A DNA stretch of 17,691 nucleotides from Phycisphaerae bacterium (lineage in GTDB: Bacteria; Planctomycetota; Phycisphaerae; Sedimentisphaerales; Anaerohalosphaeraceae). The translations under genes and the position numbers were made by a program. Shown in pieces: positions 8,901-15,509 of this stretch; the stretch's first letter is position 1; every line of letters starts with the position of its first letter. The notes under the pieces were generated by a model, which was not told the DNA's origin, searched no databases, and worked only from the letters and a program-made list of their open reading frames with translations. The stretch is taken from positions 1-17,691 of the forward strand of contig JAIPFN010000110.1 in NCBI GenBank assembly GCA_021736615.1, given 5' to 3'.

Positions 8901-9783
8901 CGCCTTCGGCATCGCATAAAACGGTGAGTTTGCCTTCTGGCCTGAAAGGGATAAGACTTATGAGTTGGCGGCCAATCGCCGCCGGCGTCGGCGGGTCCAT
9001 CTCGAAGTAGGCGCGGCTGCCTTTGATGTTTTGAATGTAATTATTTGCGTCGTGTTGATTAAACGGAAGATGTCCGCGGACAAAGACTACGCCGTTTGCA
9101 AATATTTCATCGGTAAAGGCGGTCTCCTTTTTATATACAGCCGGGACGTAGGGGGTATTTCTGCGACCTGGTCCTTGATTACCGCTGGTGATATTGCCCC
9201 AGGGGGCGCAGCCGTATTCTCCGGCAATTATTGCCGAAAGCCAATTCTGGCCAGGAGTAAAACCGGTTTCGTTCCAGCCGGCTTCTTTCTTGTCGCTGCA
9301 TATCCAGCTTGCATCGCTGATAAGCTCAAATTTTTTACCGTCCTCAAATGTTGCCATCATTTTGACGATCAGGCCGGCAGGTCCGGCGATGGTATTGACT
9401 GCTTCGACGGCGATGGCGTTTTGCTCGATGATAAGATTCTTGCTTATGTCGATTTTCTCCGGGTTCTGCCATGAGGTTGACTGGCCGACATTTTTGCCGT
9501 TGACGAAAAGGGTCCACTGATTATCGCAGGTAATGATCACCTCGCCGGATACAGGTTTACTGCCTGCCGGAAACTCGAAACCTTTATGGAAGTAAAGTGT
9601 CTGGGCTGCGGCATGGGTCGCGGGATTTGTGTTTTGCGTTCCACCCCAGATCCATTTTGCTCCATCAAAGTTGAGAGGCTTATCCTTATCGGCAGCGAAG
9701 AGAATCTGCGGGGTAAAAAGAATCGCCAAAACGACAACGAATATCTTACAAATACGCCAGTTTACACGGATTTTATAATTCAT
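5950..9783 (-). CDS. Secreted HzsA-related protein with c-haem motif and HEAT repeats
   Basis: A 1277-residue exported protein. The N-terminus is a classical signal peptide (hydrophobic run about 13-29, likely cleavage after LFA-A, residues 29-31). Residues about 38-185 form a galactose-binding-like beta domain (AKWIWGG start, VNGKNVGQS). Residues about 250-640 form a TolB/WD40-like propeller with repeats such as SPSVSYDGKTVYFS and DGRIIFSSTR, typical of the HzsA middle domain. Cys691-Val-Gly-Cys-His695 is a c-type haem site. From about residue 755 onward the protein is HEAT repeats (for example LSAIRRMGIG and ALGRIGDKG). HzsA-related proteins are common in planctomycetes that do not perform anammox, so hydrazine synthesis should not be assumed. 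A periplasmic or surface redox or binding role is inferred. AAGG lies 7 nt before the ATG. It faces the response regulator and has its own promoter. Confidence 0.88.
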   Translation of the reverse strand: MNYKIRVNWRICKIFVVVLAILFTPQILFAADKDKPLNFDGAKWIWGGTQNTNPATHAAAQTLYFHKGFEFPAGSKPVSGEVIITCDNQWTLFVNGKNVGQSTSWQNPEKIDISKNLIIEQNAIAVEAVNTIAGPAGLIVKMMATFEDGKKFELISDASWICSDKKEAGWNETGFTPGQNWLSAIIAGEYGCAPWGNITSGNQGPGRRNTPYVPAVYKKETAFTDEIFANGVVFVRGHLPFNQHDANNYIQNIKGSRAYFEMDPPTPAAIGRQLISLIPFRPEGKLTVLCDAEGGVLGSPSVSYDGKTVYFSLAKKDEAYYHIYAVGIDGENLRQITTGPFHDYDPAELPDGRIIFSSTRIGNREEYHAKFASSLFTCNADGKNILPMTYHIVADREPHVTAGGSLTFIRSDNFLERAKVETHLHQTRMDGTGGQVIIGPGRSGIKYESNVGAEANSSWLRNYGVGSCAALPNGKVAAINQKGLVSSTSATGEPLIGGFVPYDMSPLPNGRLLCTSIKRKRLLTFDPATKDITEILATANLNMPAADPADLTRGYAEDDIHSVVHLAPRPAPMLRPSMVDPKADRSISKTGFLYCQNVLNTQHNTADLKRVKAVRIYEGRPFTLEPTKTIYAHIGTEGVELGTVPLASDGSFYVEVPADRPLAMQAVDGEGRPVVNEMSWIYVRPDEQRACVGCHAAASSAPVAMKLSKAIMNKPVKLLGQGEPHRFRANNGANGGVLNLQLERFREASSINLPASPEELLKAANNANANIRLSAIRRMGIGHDRDFVKALSDALHNEKNTEIRTAAALSLSACGNRKAVTALSKALKGSNATVRNAIRIALENLTGTASADSWKNPDWNAIESSQIEKLSSADSQEVLMALQSLGHIGGDASKKAIRQFLTANGDTDLRKLMTAMRSLGYLKDTESVELLTGLMNDNLTKKGGGGFHELGYGQKPIYISATAAEALGLIGTPQTEKALLAAFAKLNSFSDYVFRTAEHSWLMGCHSSILHYRMLEAFDRMGTRNTAPLVNRIVESIPADKDRGLLYELDSYEALSARIIARSGELENVVEACLAVLNGTNTKSDNSLIASVSLSPHAEGHIRRYSAQARAAQILSVVCDDTKYAPRIGELVKKYRAGNDSEKRNWCCFYLIRTLGRIGDKTSADILLDVLVNEPTEAPAGLNTPPTHILYKGWRPFFRPAAAWGLGMLKENKAVPALLNALENLDNAPCVRQQAAIALGRIGDKGCVEKLSDIAKDYPDVMTRRSILESIKSIKKP

Positions 9784-9819
9784 TATAGTACCTTGCAGAA
9801 GAAAATTACATACGAGAAG

Positions 9820-9848
9820 ATTTTAACTTAAAAGTCCCTTTGAGTCAA
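9820..9848 (-). promoter_or_regulatory. Sigma-70-type promoter for the haem/HEAT gene
   Basis: On the minus strand TTGACT (9848-9843) is followed after exactly 17 nt by TAAAAT (9825-9820), about 36 nt before the start codon. The same boxes and spacing recur before the YqaA-like gene. Confidence 0.6.
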
Positions 9849-10173
9849 TTAAACGCTGCCCGGAAGTCAAATATTGCAAGCATTAACAATGTCTAAGAGG
9901 CCTATAGTGTATGTTGACCTGTAATTTCAGACTGAAGCGCAGCGATCACTTCTTTGATCTGTTGGGATTTTAAGTATATCGTCAGGTATTAAGGTTATTG
10001 TGGGCATTTAAAATTCCGCGATTGAAAAAGCGGTAAAGTTTTGGTAAACCTATGGTCAACTTATTTGAGTGGATAACTGTACGGGCCCCCGGGAAATGCT
10101 CGTTTTCGTTCTGTTGTGCGGATGCCCCTGTTTTTTCGGGTAGAAAGTTCTTAGCTGTGTCGGGTTTACTGCG

Positions 10174-10187
10174 TATAATATTGTACT
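10174..10187 (+). promoter_or_regulatory. Perfect TATAAT -10 box just before the DUF434 start
   Basis: TATAAT at 10174-10179 is only 8 nt before the ATG at 10188, which would place the transcription start at or next to the start codon. No Shine-Dalgarno sequence is visible (bases before ATG are attgtact). The -35 region (about 10151-10156, ttagct) is weak. This fits a leaderless mRNA. Confidence 0.45.
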
Positions 10188-10919
10188 ATGCCTGACAAAA
10201 GAAAACATAGGGGTACTGCCCCGGGTGATCCGCATATTTTTGGCGATTCTCATTATGCCGATCTTTGCGGTGGCGTCGCTGACCTGTCGTTGCTATTGAG
10301 TAAGGGGTATCCGCCTGGCGGTTCGCTGAAACTGGTTGGCGACCGGTTCGGGTTTACCGACCGGCAGCGGCTTGCGATCAGGCGGTGCGCATGTTCCGAT
10401 GAGCAGCTTAAAAGCAGAAACTCGCGGCGAGTAGATATTGCCGCTCTTGGCGGGCAGTGTCTGCTTATTGACGGGTTCAACCTTTTGATAACGGTTGAGG
10501 CCGCTCTTAGCGGCGGGGCGGTATTTGTCGGCCGTGACTGCTGCTGCCGCGATCTTTCGGGCATACACGGTTCGTACAGGCGGGTTAGCGAGACTTTGGA
10601 TGCTTTCGCTATTGTAGCGGATTTTCTTGACGCTGCCGAAGTGAGTAAGGTTAAATGGCTTTTTGACAGACCGGTCTCGAATTCGGGTAAGCTTAAGGTT
10701 ATCGCCTGCGAACTGGCCGAAGAGAACGGCTGGCCGTGGGAGGTGGAGCTTTTTGACAACCCCGACAATGAGCTTATCGCATCGGAGAGTATCATTTCCA
10801 CAAGCGACAGCGATGTTCTGGACAGGTGCGGCAGGTGGTTTAACCTTAGCGCAGAAATCGTGAAAATATGCACTCAGCCAGACGGCAGAGGTGCTTTTGT
10901 GGTTGATGTTTCCGGTTGA
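10188..10919 (+). CDS. DUF434 domain protein
   Basis: A 243-residue soluble protein of the DUF434 family, recognised from its conserved blocks in order: HRG near the N-terminus (8-10), DLSLLLSKGY (32-41), LKLVGDRF (48-54), LLIDGFNLLIT (92-102), RDLSGIHG (121-128), WLFDRPVSNSG (157-167), GWPWEVELFDNPD (181-193) and TSDSDVLD (205-212). The function is unknown. The Asp-rich order (IDGFN, then FDRPVSNSG, then SDSD) recalls PIN/NYN-type nuclease folds, which is inference only. It is convergent with the DUF3859-like gene (41-nt gap) and is probably a single-gene unit. Confidence 0.88.
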   Translation: MPDKRKHRGTAPGDPHIFGDSHYADLCGGVADLSLLLSKGYPPGGSLKLVGDRFGFTDRQRLAIRRCACSDEQLKSRNSRRVDIAALGGQCLLIDGFNLLITVEAALSGGAVFVGRDCCCRDLSGIHGSYRRVSETLDAFAIVADFLDAAEVSKVKWLFDRPVSNSGKLKVIACELAEENGWPWEVELFDNPDNELIASESIISTSDSDVLDRCGRWFNLSAEIVKICTQPDGRGAFVVDVSG

Positions 10920-10960
10920 GAGCAGTGGGGATTTGCAATGATGCAGGCTGTAAGCCTACA

Positions 10961-11347
10961 TTACGCCGGGATGATGGTAAGGGTTTTGTCGGCGATTGTT
11001 ATTCCTTCGCAGAAAGTTCTTAACCGCCATGGACCGAGTTTGTCATTTAGCGGCAGCCATACTCTGTCGCCGAGGTAGAATTTGTAGTCGTTGCTGCTGA
11101 CGTAGATTTCGCCGCTAAATGGCGGGCGGATGTTACCTTCGTCATCCGCAAACGGCGGGTGGTCGATCTTGAAGGTCAGTTTTTTGCCCTTGCCGCCTGT
11201 TATGTGCAGGACGTATCCGAATTCAATGTTTTCAACGGCGGGAATTTTTTTGGTTCGTTCCAGGAATCGCGGCAGATCCTTTGAGTCTTTGTCGAAGCTT
11301 TCGTATATTCCGAAGCTTTTGATTGTATGTTTGAGTTTTTTAGACAT
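10961..11347 (-). CDS. DUF3859-like small protein
   Basis: A 128-residue protein without signal peptide or membrane helix. Blocks such as SFGIYESF (11-18), IDHPPFADDEG (61-71), GEIYVSSNDYKFYLGDR and LNDKLGPWRL resemble DUF3859 proteins as I remember them; no function is known. It is the last gene of the five-gene minus-strand operon, 48 nt after maf. The ribosome site is weak (no AGGAG before the ATG). The alternative is an unrelated lineage-specific beta protein. Confidence 0.7.
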   Translation of the reverse strand: MSKKLKHTIKSFGIYESFDKDSKDLPRFLERTKKIPAVENIEFGYVLHITGGKGKKLTFKIDHPPFADDEGNIRPPFSGEIYVSSNDYKFYLGDRVWLPLNDKLGPWRLRTFCEGITIADKTLTIIPA

Positions 11348-11381
11348 TGGGGAGAGTATTTTTGATGTCTATCTTAATCTC

Positions 11382-11416
11382 TTTTATCCCTGCGCTTACG
11401 CTTCGGGTTTCTGTTT
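11382..11416. repeat. 35-nt repeat, copy 1, spanning the maf stop
   Basis: This segment matches 13627-13661 at 34 of 35 positions, in the same orientation, with core tccctgcgctt-a-cgcttcggg. On the minus strand it encodes the last six Maf residues (KQKPEA), the stop codon, and part of the spacer before the next gene. It contains ccc/ggg and gcg/cgc complementary pairs that can form a small hairpin. Confidence 0.8.
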
Positions 11417-11977
11417 AATTTTTTCGAGCATTTGTTTTACCAGTTCCATTGGCAGGCCTATTACGTTTGTGAACGACCCTTCTATTTTCTCTACGAATTC
11501 GTCGCCGGTGTCCTGTATTCCGTATGCTCCTGCTTTGCCTTGCCAGTTACCGTTTTTTATATGGTCGAGTATTTGCTCTTCGGTGAGCTTTTTTGGGTAT
11601 ACTACCGTTGTGGCCGCTTCTACTATCTCTGTGTTGTCTGCGATCCTTACAAGCGCAACGCCGGTGATGACTTTGTGGGGTTGGCTAAAGAGCATTCGTG
11701 TGATCTGTTCGGCGTGGTCGGCGTCTTCGGGTTTTCCGATGATCATGCCGTCGTGGTCTACGACGGTGTCCGCTCCCATTACAAGCTGGTCCGGGAATTT
11801 TTTTGCGACATCTTTCGCTTTTTCCAGGGCCAGGATCATTGTGTGCCGGACAGAAGTTACGCCTTCTGTTGGAAATTGCGACTCGTCTATGTCAGAGACG
11901 ATAGTATTGAAATCCAGGCCTGCTTCGTCGAGCAGTTCTTTTCTTCGCGGTGATGCTGAGGCAAGGATGAAACTCAT
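11396..11977 (-). CDS. maf: Maf nucleoside triphosphate pyrophosphatase
   Basis: A 193-residue Maf/HAM1-type enzyme that hydrolyses nucleoside triphosphates to monophosphate and pyrophosphate, probably removing non-canonical or excess dTTP/UTP in the cytoplasm. Visible motifs are the SASPRR substrate loop (7-12), the ADTVV block with catalytic Asp70, GMIIGKP (77-82) and QGKAGAYGIQ (146-155). The KAGAYGIQ form points to the YhdE-like dTTP/UTP subgroup. Its ATG overlaps the stop of the upstream metallopeptidase gene as ATGA, so translation is probably coupled. Its last six codons lie in a repeat also found at 13627-13661. Confidence 0.94.
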   Translation of the reverse strand: MSFILASASPRRKELLDEAGLDFNTIVSDIDESQFPTEGVTSVRHTMILALEKAKDVAKKFPDQLVMGADTVVDHDGMIIGKPEDADHAEQITRMLFSQPHKVITGVALVRIADNTEIVEAATTVVYPKKLTEEQILDHIKNGNWQGKAGAYGIQDTGDEFVEKIEGSFTNVIGLPMELVKQMLEKIKQKPEA

Positions 11978-13071
11978 TTAGGCACAGTCCCCGTGGTTCT
12001 TATGATTCTGACATTGCGGGCGAGCTTTACGCAGAAGGCGTTGTAGCTGTTCTGAAGTGCCCGATGGTCGTCAATGTAATAATCGAAGATTTTCGGAGAG
12101 AGGTATCTGTTCCATTCGGAGGTCATTGGTAAATTTCTGTTCAATGCCATCTTCTGCATTTCCACATCAAGCGGCCAGTCTCCATTTTTGGCATCGAGGA
12201 GGAGGCTCTGGAATTTGAGCAGGTTTCTTCCGTAATCGTTTTCTTTGAGGTATCTTACCAGTGCGTATGACTGTGCGTAGAATGCCATGACTGTGTCAAT
12301 GTCTGCCGATGCGACGATATCGCCCGGGTTAAGGGTAAGTAGTTGTCCGAGGGGAATTATATTGTTATTGTCAATGCACTTTCTTAGAGAGCCAAGTCTC
12401 GACGCGTTTATTGCAGGGCGAAAGTAGAAGAAGCCGTTTTTGTAGACGCTTGTTTCAAACAGTGTTGCCAGGCCCTCGTCGAGCCAGCTTGGCAGTCGGT
12501 ATGCGAAATGTCTGAAGTTGAACTGGTGCCATCCTTCATGGCCGAGAACAGAGAATGTTTTCTTTCTGCCGATGTTGTAGGTGACGCATGCGCCGTTGAG
12601 GTAGTAGGCTCCCTTTTGGATCTTAAGATACATGTGCGCGTTTTCGCCGGTAAATTTTGTGGTGAACTCTTCCCACTGTTTGCGCGTGCCGAAGAGGTAT
12701 ACCGTGAATTTGTTTTTTGTTTCGATGGGACTGGGAAGCTGGTGCTGGTATGCGGTGTATGCCGACTCCATAAATCCCGGTACTCTGGACAGGGTGAGCG
12801 GTTCGAGCATTGTTGTGTGGATATTGTAATGCTTTGTGGTGATGGTGATGCCCGGGGCGTATTCGTTTTCCCAAGTCTCGACTTTTTCTACCGGCGGGAG
12901 CTTTCGTAGGCTGTCGGCCATTCCGGCAGGTGTTGACAGGCAGGGAGGCGGGCAGTGGCGATTAGTCGTTGCGAATTGTTGTTCGTTGCAGCCGCATAGT
13001 GCCATTAATGTACAAAGACATGTTATCAGCAACACCATACATTGCAGTTTTTTTGTTTTGTTAGATGTCAT
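11974..13071 (-). CDS. Lipoprotein zinc metallopeptidase, DUF1570-like
   Basis: A 365-residue exported protein. The N-terminus KTKKLQCMVLLITCLCTLMA is followed by LCGC, a slightly atypical lipobox with Cys28 as lipidation site. The zinc site HEGWH lies at 178-182 and a downstream WLDEGLA supplies Glu199, the order of gluzincin peptidases. HEGWHQ also fits DUF1570 proteins, frequent in planctomycetes. It probably acts at the cell envelope; the substrate is unknown. The open frame extends upstream to 13212, but the ATG at 13071 has GGAGAG 7 nt before it and begins the signal sequence, so I start there. It overlaps the AMMECR1 gene end by 11 nt and the maf start by 4 nt. Confidence 0.83.
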   Translation of the reverse strand: MTSNKTKKLQCMVLLITCLCTLMALCGCNEQQFATTNRHCPPPCLSTPAGMADSLRKLPPVEKVETWENEYAPGITITTKHYNIHTTMLEPLTLSRVPGFMESAYTAYQHQLPSPIETKNKFTVYLFGTRKQWEEFTTKFTGENAHMYLKIQKGAYYLNGACVTYNIGRKKTFSVLGHEGWHQFNFRHFAYRLPSWLDEGLATLFETSVYKNGFFYFRPAINASRLGSLRKCIDNNNIIPLGQLLTLNPGDIVASADIDTVMAFYAQSYALVRYLKENDYGRNLLKFQSLLLDAKNGDWPLDVEMQKMALNRNLPMTSEWNRYLSPKIFDYYIDDHRALQNSYNAFCVKLARNVRIIRTTGTVPK

Positions 13072-13621
13072 CGAATCTCTCTCCAAAGATTTCCGCTGTA
13101 AAAAGATACACATCCGTGTCCGGTTCTTTCCATGCGTTGGGGTTAAGCCCCGCTTTGGAACTGCAGCAATACGAAAGAAATTCTTCCTTGTTCCAGCCGA
13201 TCTCTGTTGCAACCTGTGGAAGGAAGCAGCCTGATCTGCCGTTCTTGACTATGTAAATACCGTCGATTCCCAGTCTCAGCGAAAGGGGGTCATCGGTTTT
13301 CTTTAAAGGTGAAAGCAGTGAAATCTCGATGTCGAGTTCGTCGAGTTCTTCGGGTGTGATCGGGTTTTTGCTGAAACGAGCGTCTTTGCTTGCCGACGCC
13401 TGTGCGATCTCGAAGATAAGTTCGATGATGGGTTTGTCGGAGATGAACTGGCCGAGGCAGCCCCGGAGATTGTCGCCGTTTTTGAGGGTGACAAAACAGC
13501 CGCATTCGACGTTGAGTTCTTCATCGTCGGAGACGGGAGGTTCAATGGTTTGTCTTTTGACGGCGGCAGTTACCGCGTCGCGGACAACATCGAGTAATAT
13601 GTTTTTTTGTTTTGGGTTCAT
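13061..13621 (-). CDS. AMMECR1 family protein
   Basis: A 186-residue single-domain AMMECR1 (AmmeMemoRadiSam A) protein, soluble and without signal. The family hallmark LRGCLG is at 52-57 (usually LRGCIG), followed by ASASKDARF and a C-terminal block with GCFLPQVATEIGW, which carries the conserved QV. The biochemical function is not established; many genomes place it with a radical-SAM protein and a MEMO-like dioxygenase, neither of which is adjacent here. It overlaps the downstream lipoprotein gene by 11 nt. Its leader holds the second copy of a 35-nt repeat. The ribosome site is weak (AGGG about 11 nt upstream, inside the repeat). Confidence 0.92.
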   Translation of the reverse strand: MNPKQKNILLDVVRDAVTAAVKRQTIEPPVSDDEELNVECGCFVTLKNGDNLRGCLGQFISDKPIIELIFEIAQASASKDARFSKNPITPEELDELDIEISLLSPLKKTDDPLSLRLGIDGIYIVKNGRSGCFLPQVATEIGWNKEEFLSYCCSSKAGLNPNAWKEPDTDVYLFTAEIFGERFDDI

Positions 13622-13626
13622 TGCGT

Positions 13627-13661
13627 TTTTATCCCTGCGCTTGCGCTTCGGGTTTCTGTTT
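13627..13661. repeat. 35-nt repeat, copy 2, in the AMMECR1 leader
   Basis: This is the partner of 11382-11416 (34/35 identical, one a/g difference). It lies wholly between the YqaA-like stop and the AMMECR1 start and contributes the only AGGG near that start. The spacing and identity argue for a mobile-type or amplified intergenic motif rather than chance. Confidence 0.8.
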
Positions 13662-13683
13662 GTGGGTTGTTAGCCTACATTAC

Positions 13684-14319
13684 TTAATGGTGCAGGAGTT
13701 TCAGTGCTGCGAATCCGCCTATCAGGAGTATTACAAATGCAAGTGAGAGCCAGTTGAAATATTTGTCAATAAATGGTTTTATCGCTTCGCCTTTCCAGCC
13801 AAACAGGCCGGCGACGAGAAAGAATCTTGCCGATCTGCTTATCGCCGAAGCTGCTAAAAAACCTATAAAGCTTATCTTGGCGATTCCGGCGGAGATTGTA
13901 CAGACCTTGTACGGCAGCGGGGTAAATCCACAGGTGAATACGATTGTGAAATCATGTTCGTCGTAAAGTTCTTTGAATTTTGCGAAATTATCTTCGGTCA
14001 TTCCTATTGAACCAAGGTGGGCGTAAACCCATGGGTGTATCTGTTCCCATAGGAACATGCCGATGAAATATCCCAAAATTCCGCCGAGGATGGATGCTAT
14101 TGAGCAGGCCAAGGCGAAGCGGAACCATTTTTTTGGTGCTCCGAGTGTCAGCGGGGCGAGAAGGACGTCCGGCGGGACAGGGAAGAAGCTTGATTCGGCA
14201 AAACTTAGCAGAAAAAGAGCGGTTGGGCCATGCTTTGTATCGGCAAAATGCAGGACCCAGTCATATAAATGCCGGTGCAGGTGCCACCATGGCAACTTTT
14301 TTGTCTCAACTTTTTCCAT
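13684..14319 (-). CDS. YqaA/DedA-like VTT-domain membrane protein
   Basis: A 211-residue multi-pass inner-membrane protein of the VTT (DedA/SNARE-associated) superfamily, closest in pattern to YqaA. Diagnostic segments are the re-entrant loop FAESSFFPVPPDVLL (40-54), the glycine-rich helix SIASILGGILGYFIG, the second loop GFTPLPYKVCTISAG (131-145) and SRSARFF (161-167). VTT proteins are linked to lipid translocation and membrane homeostasis; the exact substrate here is unknown. AGAGGA lies just before the ATG. It is the first gene of the minus-strand operon running to 10961, 62 nt before AMMECR1. Confidence 0.9.
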   Translation of the reverse strand: MEKVETKKLPWWHLHRHLYDWVLHFADTKHGPTALFLLSFAESSFFPVPPDVLLAPLTLGAPKKWFRFALACSIASILGGILGYFIGMFLWEQIHPWVYAHLGSIGMTEDNFAKFKELYDEHDFTIVFTCGFTPLPYKVCTISAGIAKISFIGFLAASAISRSARFFLVAGLFGWKGEAIKPFIDKYFNWLSLAFVILLIGGFAALKLLHH

Positions 14320-14350
14320 TTAATCCTCTAATAAAGTAAACAGAGCCGAT

Positions 14351-14379
14351 ATTTTACCAGAAAACCTGTATAAAGTCAA
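14351..14379 (-). promoter_or_regulatory. Sigma-70-type promoter of the five-gene operon
   Basis: On the minus strand TTGACT (14379-14374) and TAAAAT (14356-14351) are 17 nt apart, about 31 nt upstream of the YqaA-like start. The boxes and spacing equal those of the haem/HEAT gene promoter. Confidence 0.6.
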
Positions 14380-14384
14380 ATGAA

Positions 14385-14412
14385 TTGACAATTGCGCTTT
14401 TGATGATAATAT
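14385..14412 (+). promoter_or_regulatory. Possible promoter of ispE-spoVG
   Basis: TTGACA (14385-14390) is followed after 16 nt by TAATAT (14407-14412) in an AT-rich stretch. This would give a leader of about 150 nt before ispE. The -10 match is partial and neighbouring registers (gataat at 14405) are possible. It lies almost back-to-back with the minus-strand promoter at 14351-14379. Confidence 0.4.
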
Positions 14413-14568
14413 ATAGGGTTAAATCGGTTTTTTTGGTCGAAGACTGCATTAAAAAGATTGATTAGGCGGTTAATTTGTAGATTTATAAAGAAAAAAAGCA
14501 GTTTCCTGGATTGCCGCGTTTATTGGGCCTGTTTTGGGTCGAAATTTTAGAATTTTACAGGGGTTCTT

Positions 14569-15489
14569 ATGGGATTTTCAGAGCAGTTTAATGTTGTAGA
14601 CGGTGGTTTTGTTGTTTTGGCTCCTTGTAAGATCAACCTTAGTTTGCTTATCGGCGGAAAAAGGGCCGACGGATTCCATGATCTTGAGACAGTAATGGCT
14701 AAGGTCGACTGGTGCGATGAACTTCTGTTTGAGACGGGTGATACCGATGGTATTGAGCTTGTGTGTAAGGGCGATTATTGGGCTCCGGATGGTGAGGAGA
14801 ACCTGATCTGGCGAGCTTATGATATGGTCATCGCAGGTTTGGAAGATGCGGAAAAGGCAAGGCTGGCCCATAGTGTTAAGATCACGCTTACGAAAAATAT
14901 TCCGGCAGGCAGCGGGCTTGGAAGCGCCAGCAGTGACGCGGCGGCTGCGCTTTTGGGTATGAACCGGTTCTTTGATCTTGGGCTTTCGGATGAGAAATTA
15001 CATGAGATGGCCGGGCGGCTTGGCAGCGATGTCGCGTTCTTTCTTGGCGGGCCGCTGGCGTTTTGCTGGGGTAGAGGCGAAAAAATTCGTAAAATTGATG
15101 AAAATTTTTCATTCCGCGCCCTTTTGGCTCTTCCTGGTGTAAATGTTTCTACAAAAAGGGTTTATGAGAATTTCAATGTTGATATGGAGTTGTTTAAGCG
15201 TCTGGGCGGTGAAATAAATTCAGATATTGCGAAAAAGAATATTGATTTTGTTGCCGGAATGTGCGCAAATATGCTTGAAGAGTACTGTTTTGATTTATAC
15301 CCTCAGCTTGCCGAACTGAAAAGGTACATCCAGTCGCTCGGAATTGAGCATGTCTGTCTTAGCGGCAGCGGTTCAACGGTGTATTGTCTTCTCGGAGACG
15401 TAAGAGACGAAGACGTGAAACATTATCAGTTGAAGCTTAAAGAAAGTTGCAACTGTGGCAGTCTAGTAGTATACAACAATAGATGGTAG
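14569..15489 (+). CDS. ispE: 4-diphosphocytidyl-2-C-methyl-D-erythritol kinase
   Basis: IspE phosphorylates the 2-hydroxyl of CDP-methylerythritol with ATP, the fourth step of the MEP isoprenoid pathway, in the cytoplasm. The 306-residue protein has the GHMP kinase layout: APCKINLSL with substrate Lys21, the ATP loop PAGSGLGSASSDAAAA (112-127), LGSDVAFFLGG with the expected catalytic Asp154, GRGEKI (168-173) and a C-terminal LSGSGSTVY motif. Length is close to the usual 280-310. AGGGG lies a few nt before the ATG. spoVG follows 20 nt after the stop, so the two form an operon. Confidence 0.96.
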   Translation: MGFSEQFNVVDGGFVVLAPCKINLSLLIGGKRADGFHDLETVMAKVDWCDELLFETGDTDGIELVCKGDYWAPDGEENLIWRAYDMVIAGLEDAEKARLAHSVKITLTKNIPAGSGLGSASSDAAAALLGMNRFFDLGLSDEKLHEMAGRLGSDVAFFLGGPLAFCWGRGEKIRKIDENFSFRALLALPGVNVSTKRVYENFNVDMELFKRLGGEINSDIAKKNIDFVAGMCANMLEEYCFDLYPQLAELKRYIQSLGIEHVCLSGSGSTVYCLLGDVRDEDVKHYQLKLKESCNCGSLVVYNNRW

Positions 15490-15509
15490 GTTTTACGTGA
15501 GGCAAAATT

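Larger units (their letters stand above)
9784..10187. other. Divergent intergenic region
   Basis: No gene is supported in these 404 nt. The left end holds the minus-strand promoter of the haem/HEAT gene and the right end a TATAAT box for the DUF434 gene. A GC-rich patch (gggcccccggg at 10082-10092) sits between; I see no clear hairpin or RNA gene. Confidence 0.55.

Noticed and set aside
10253..10873. 206-codon minus-strand open frame
   Set aside because: It lies opposite the clear DUF434 gene and has low-complexity, non-family content.
11130..11981. 283-codon plus-strand open frame
   Set aside because: It is the antisense shadow of maf and the DUF3859-like gene; no family resemblance or ribosome site.
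13072..13212. 47-residue N-terminal extension of the lipoprotein metallopeptidase
   Set aside because: It would overlap AMMECR1 by about 150 nt and bury the signal peptide; ATG 13071 has GGAGAG and starts the signal sequence.
10953..13683. agcctacattac shared at two gene 3' ends (10953-10964 and 13672-13683)
   Set aside because: A 12-base match is expected several times by chance in a window of this size.
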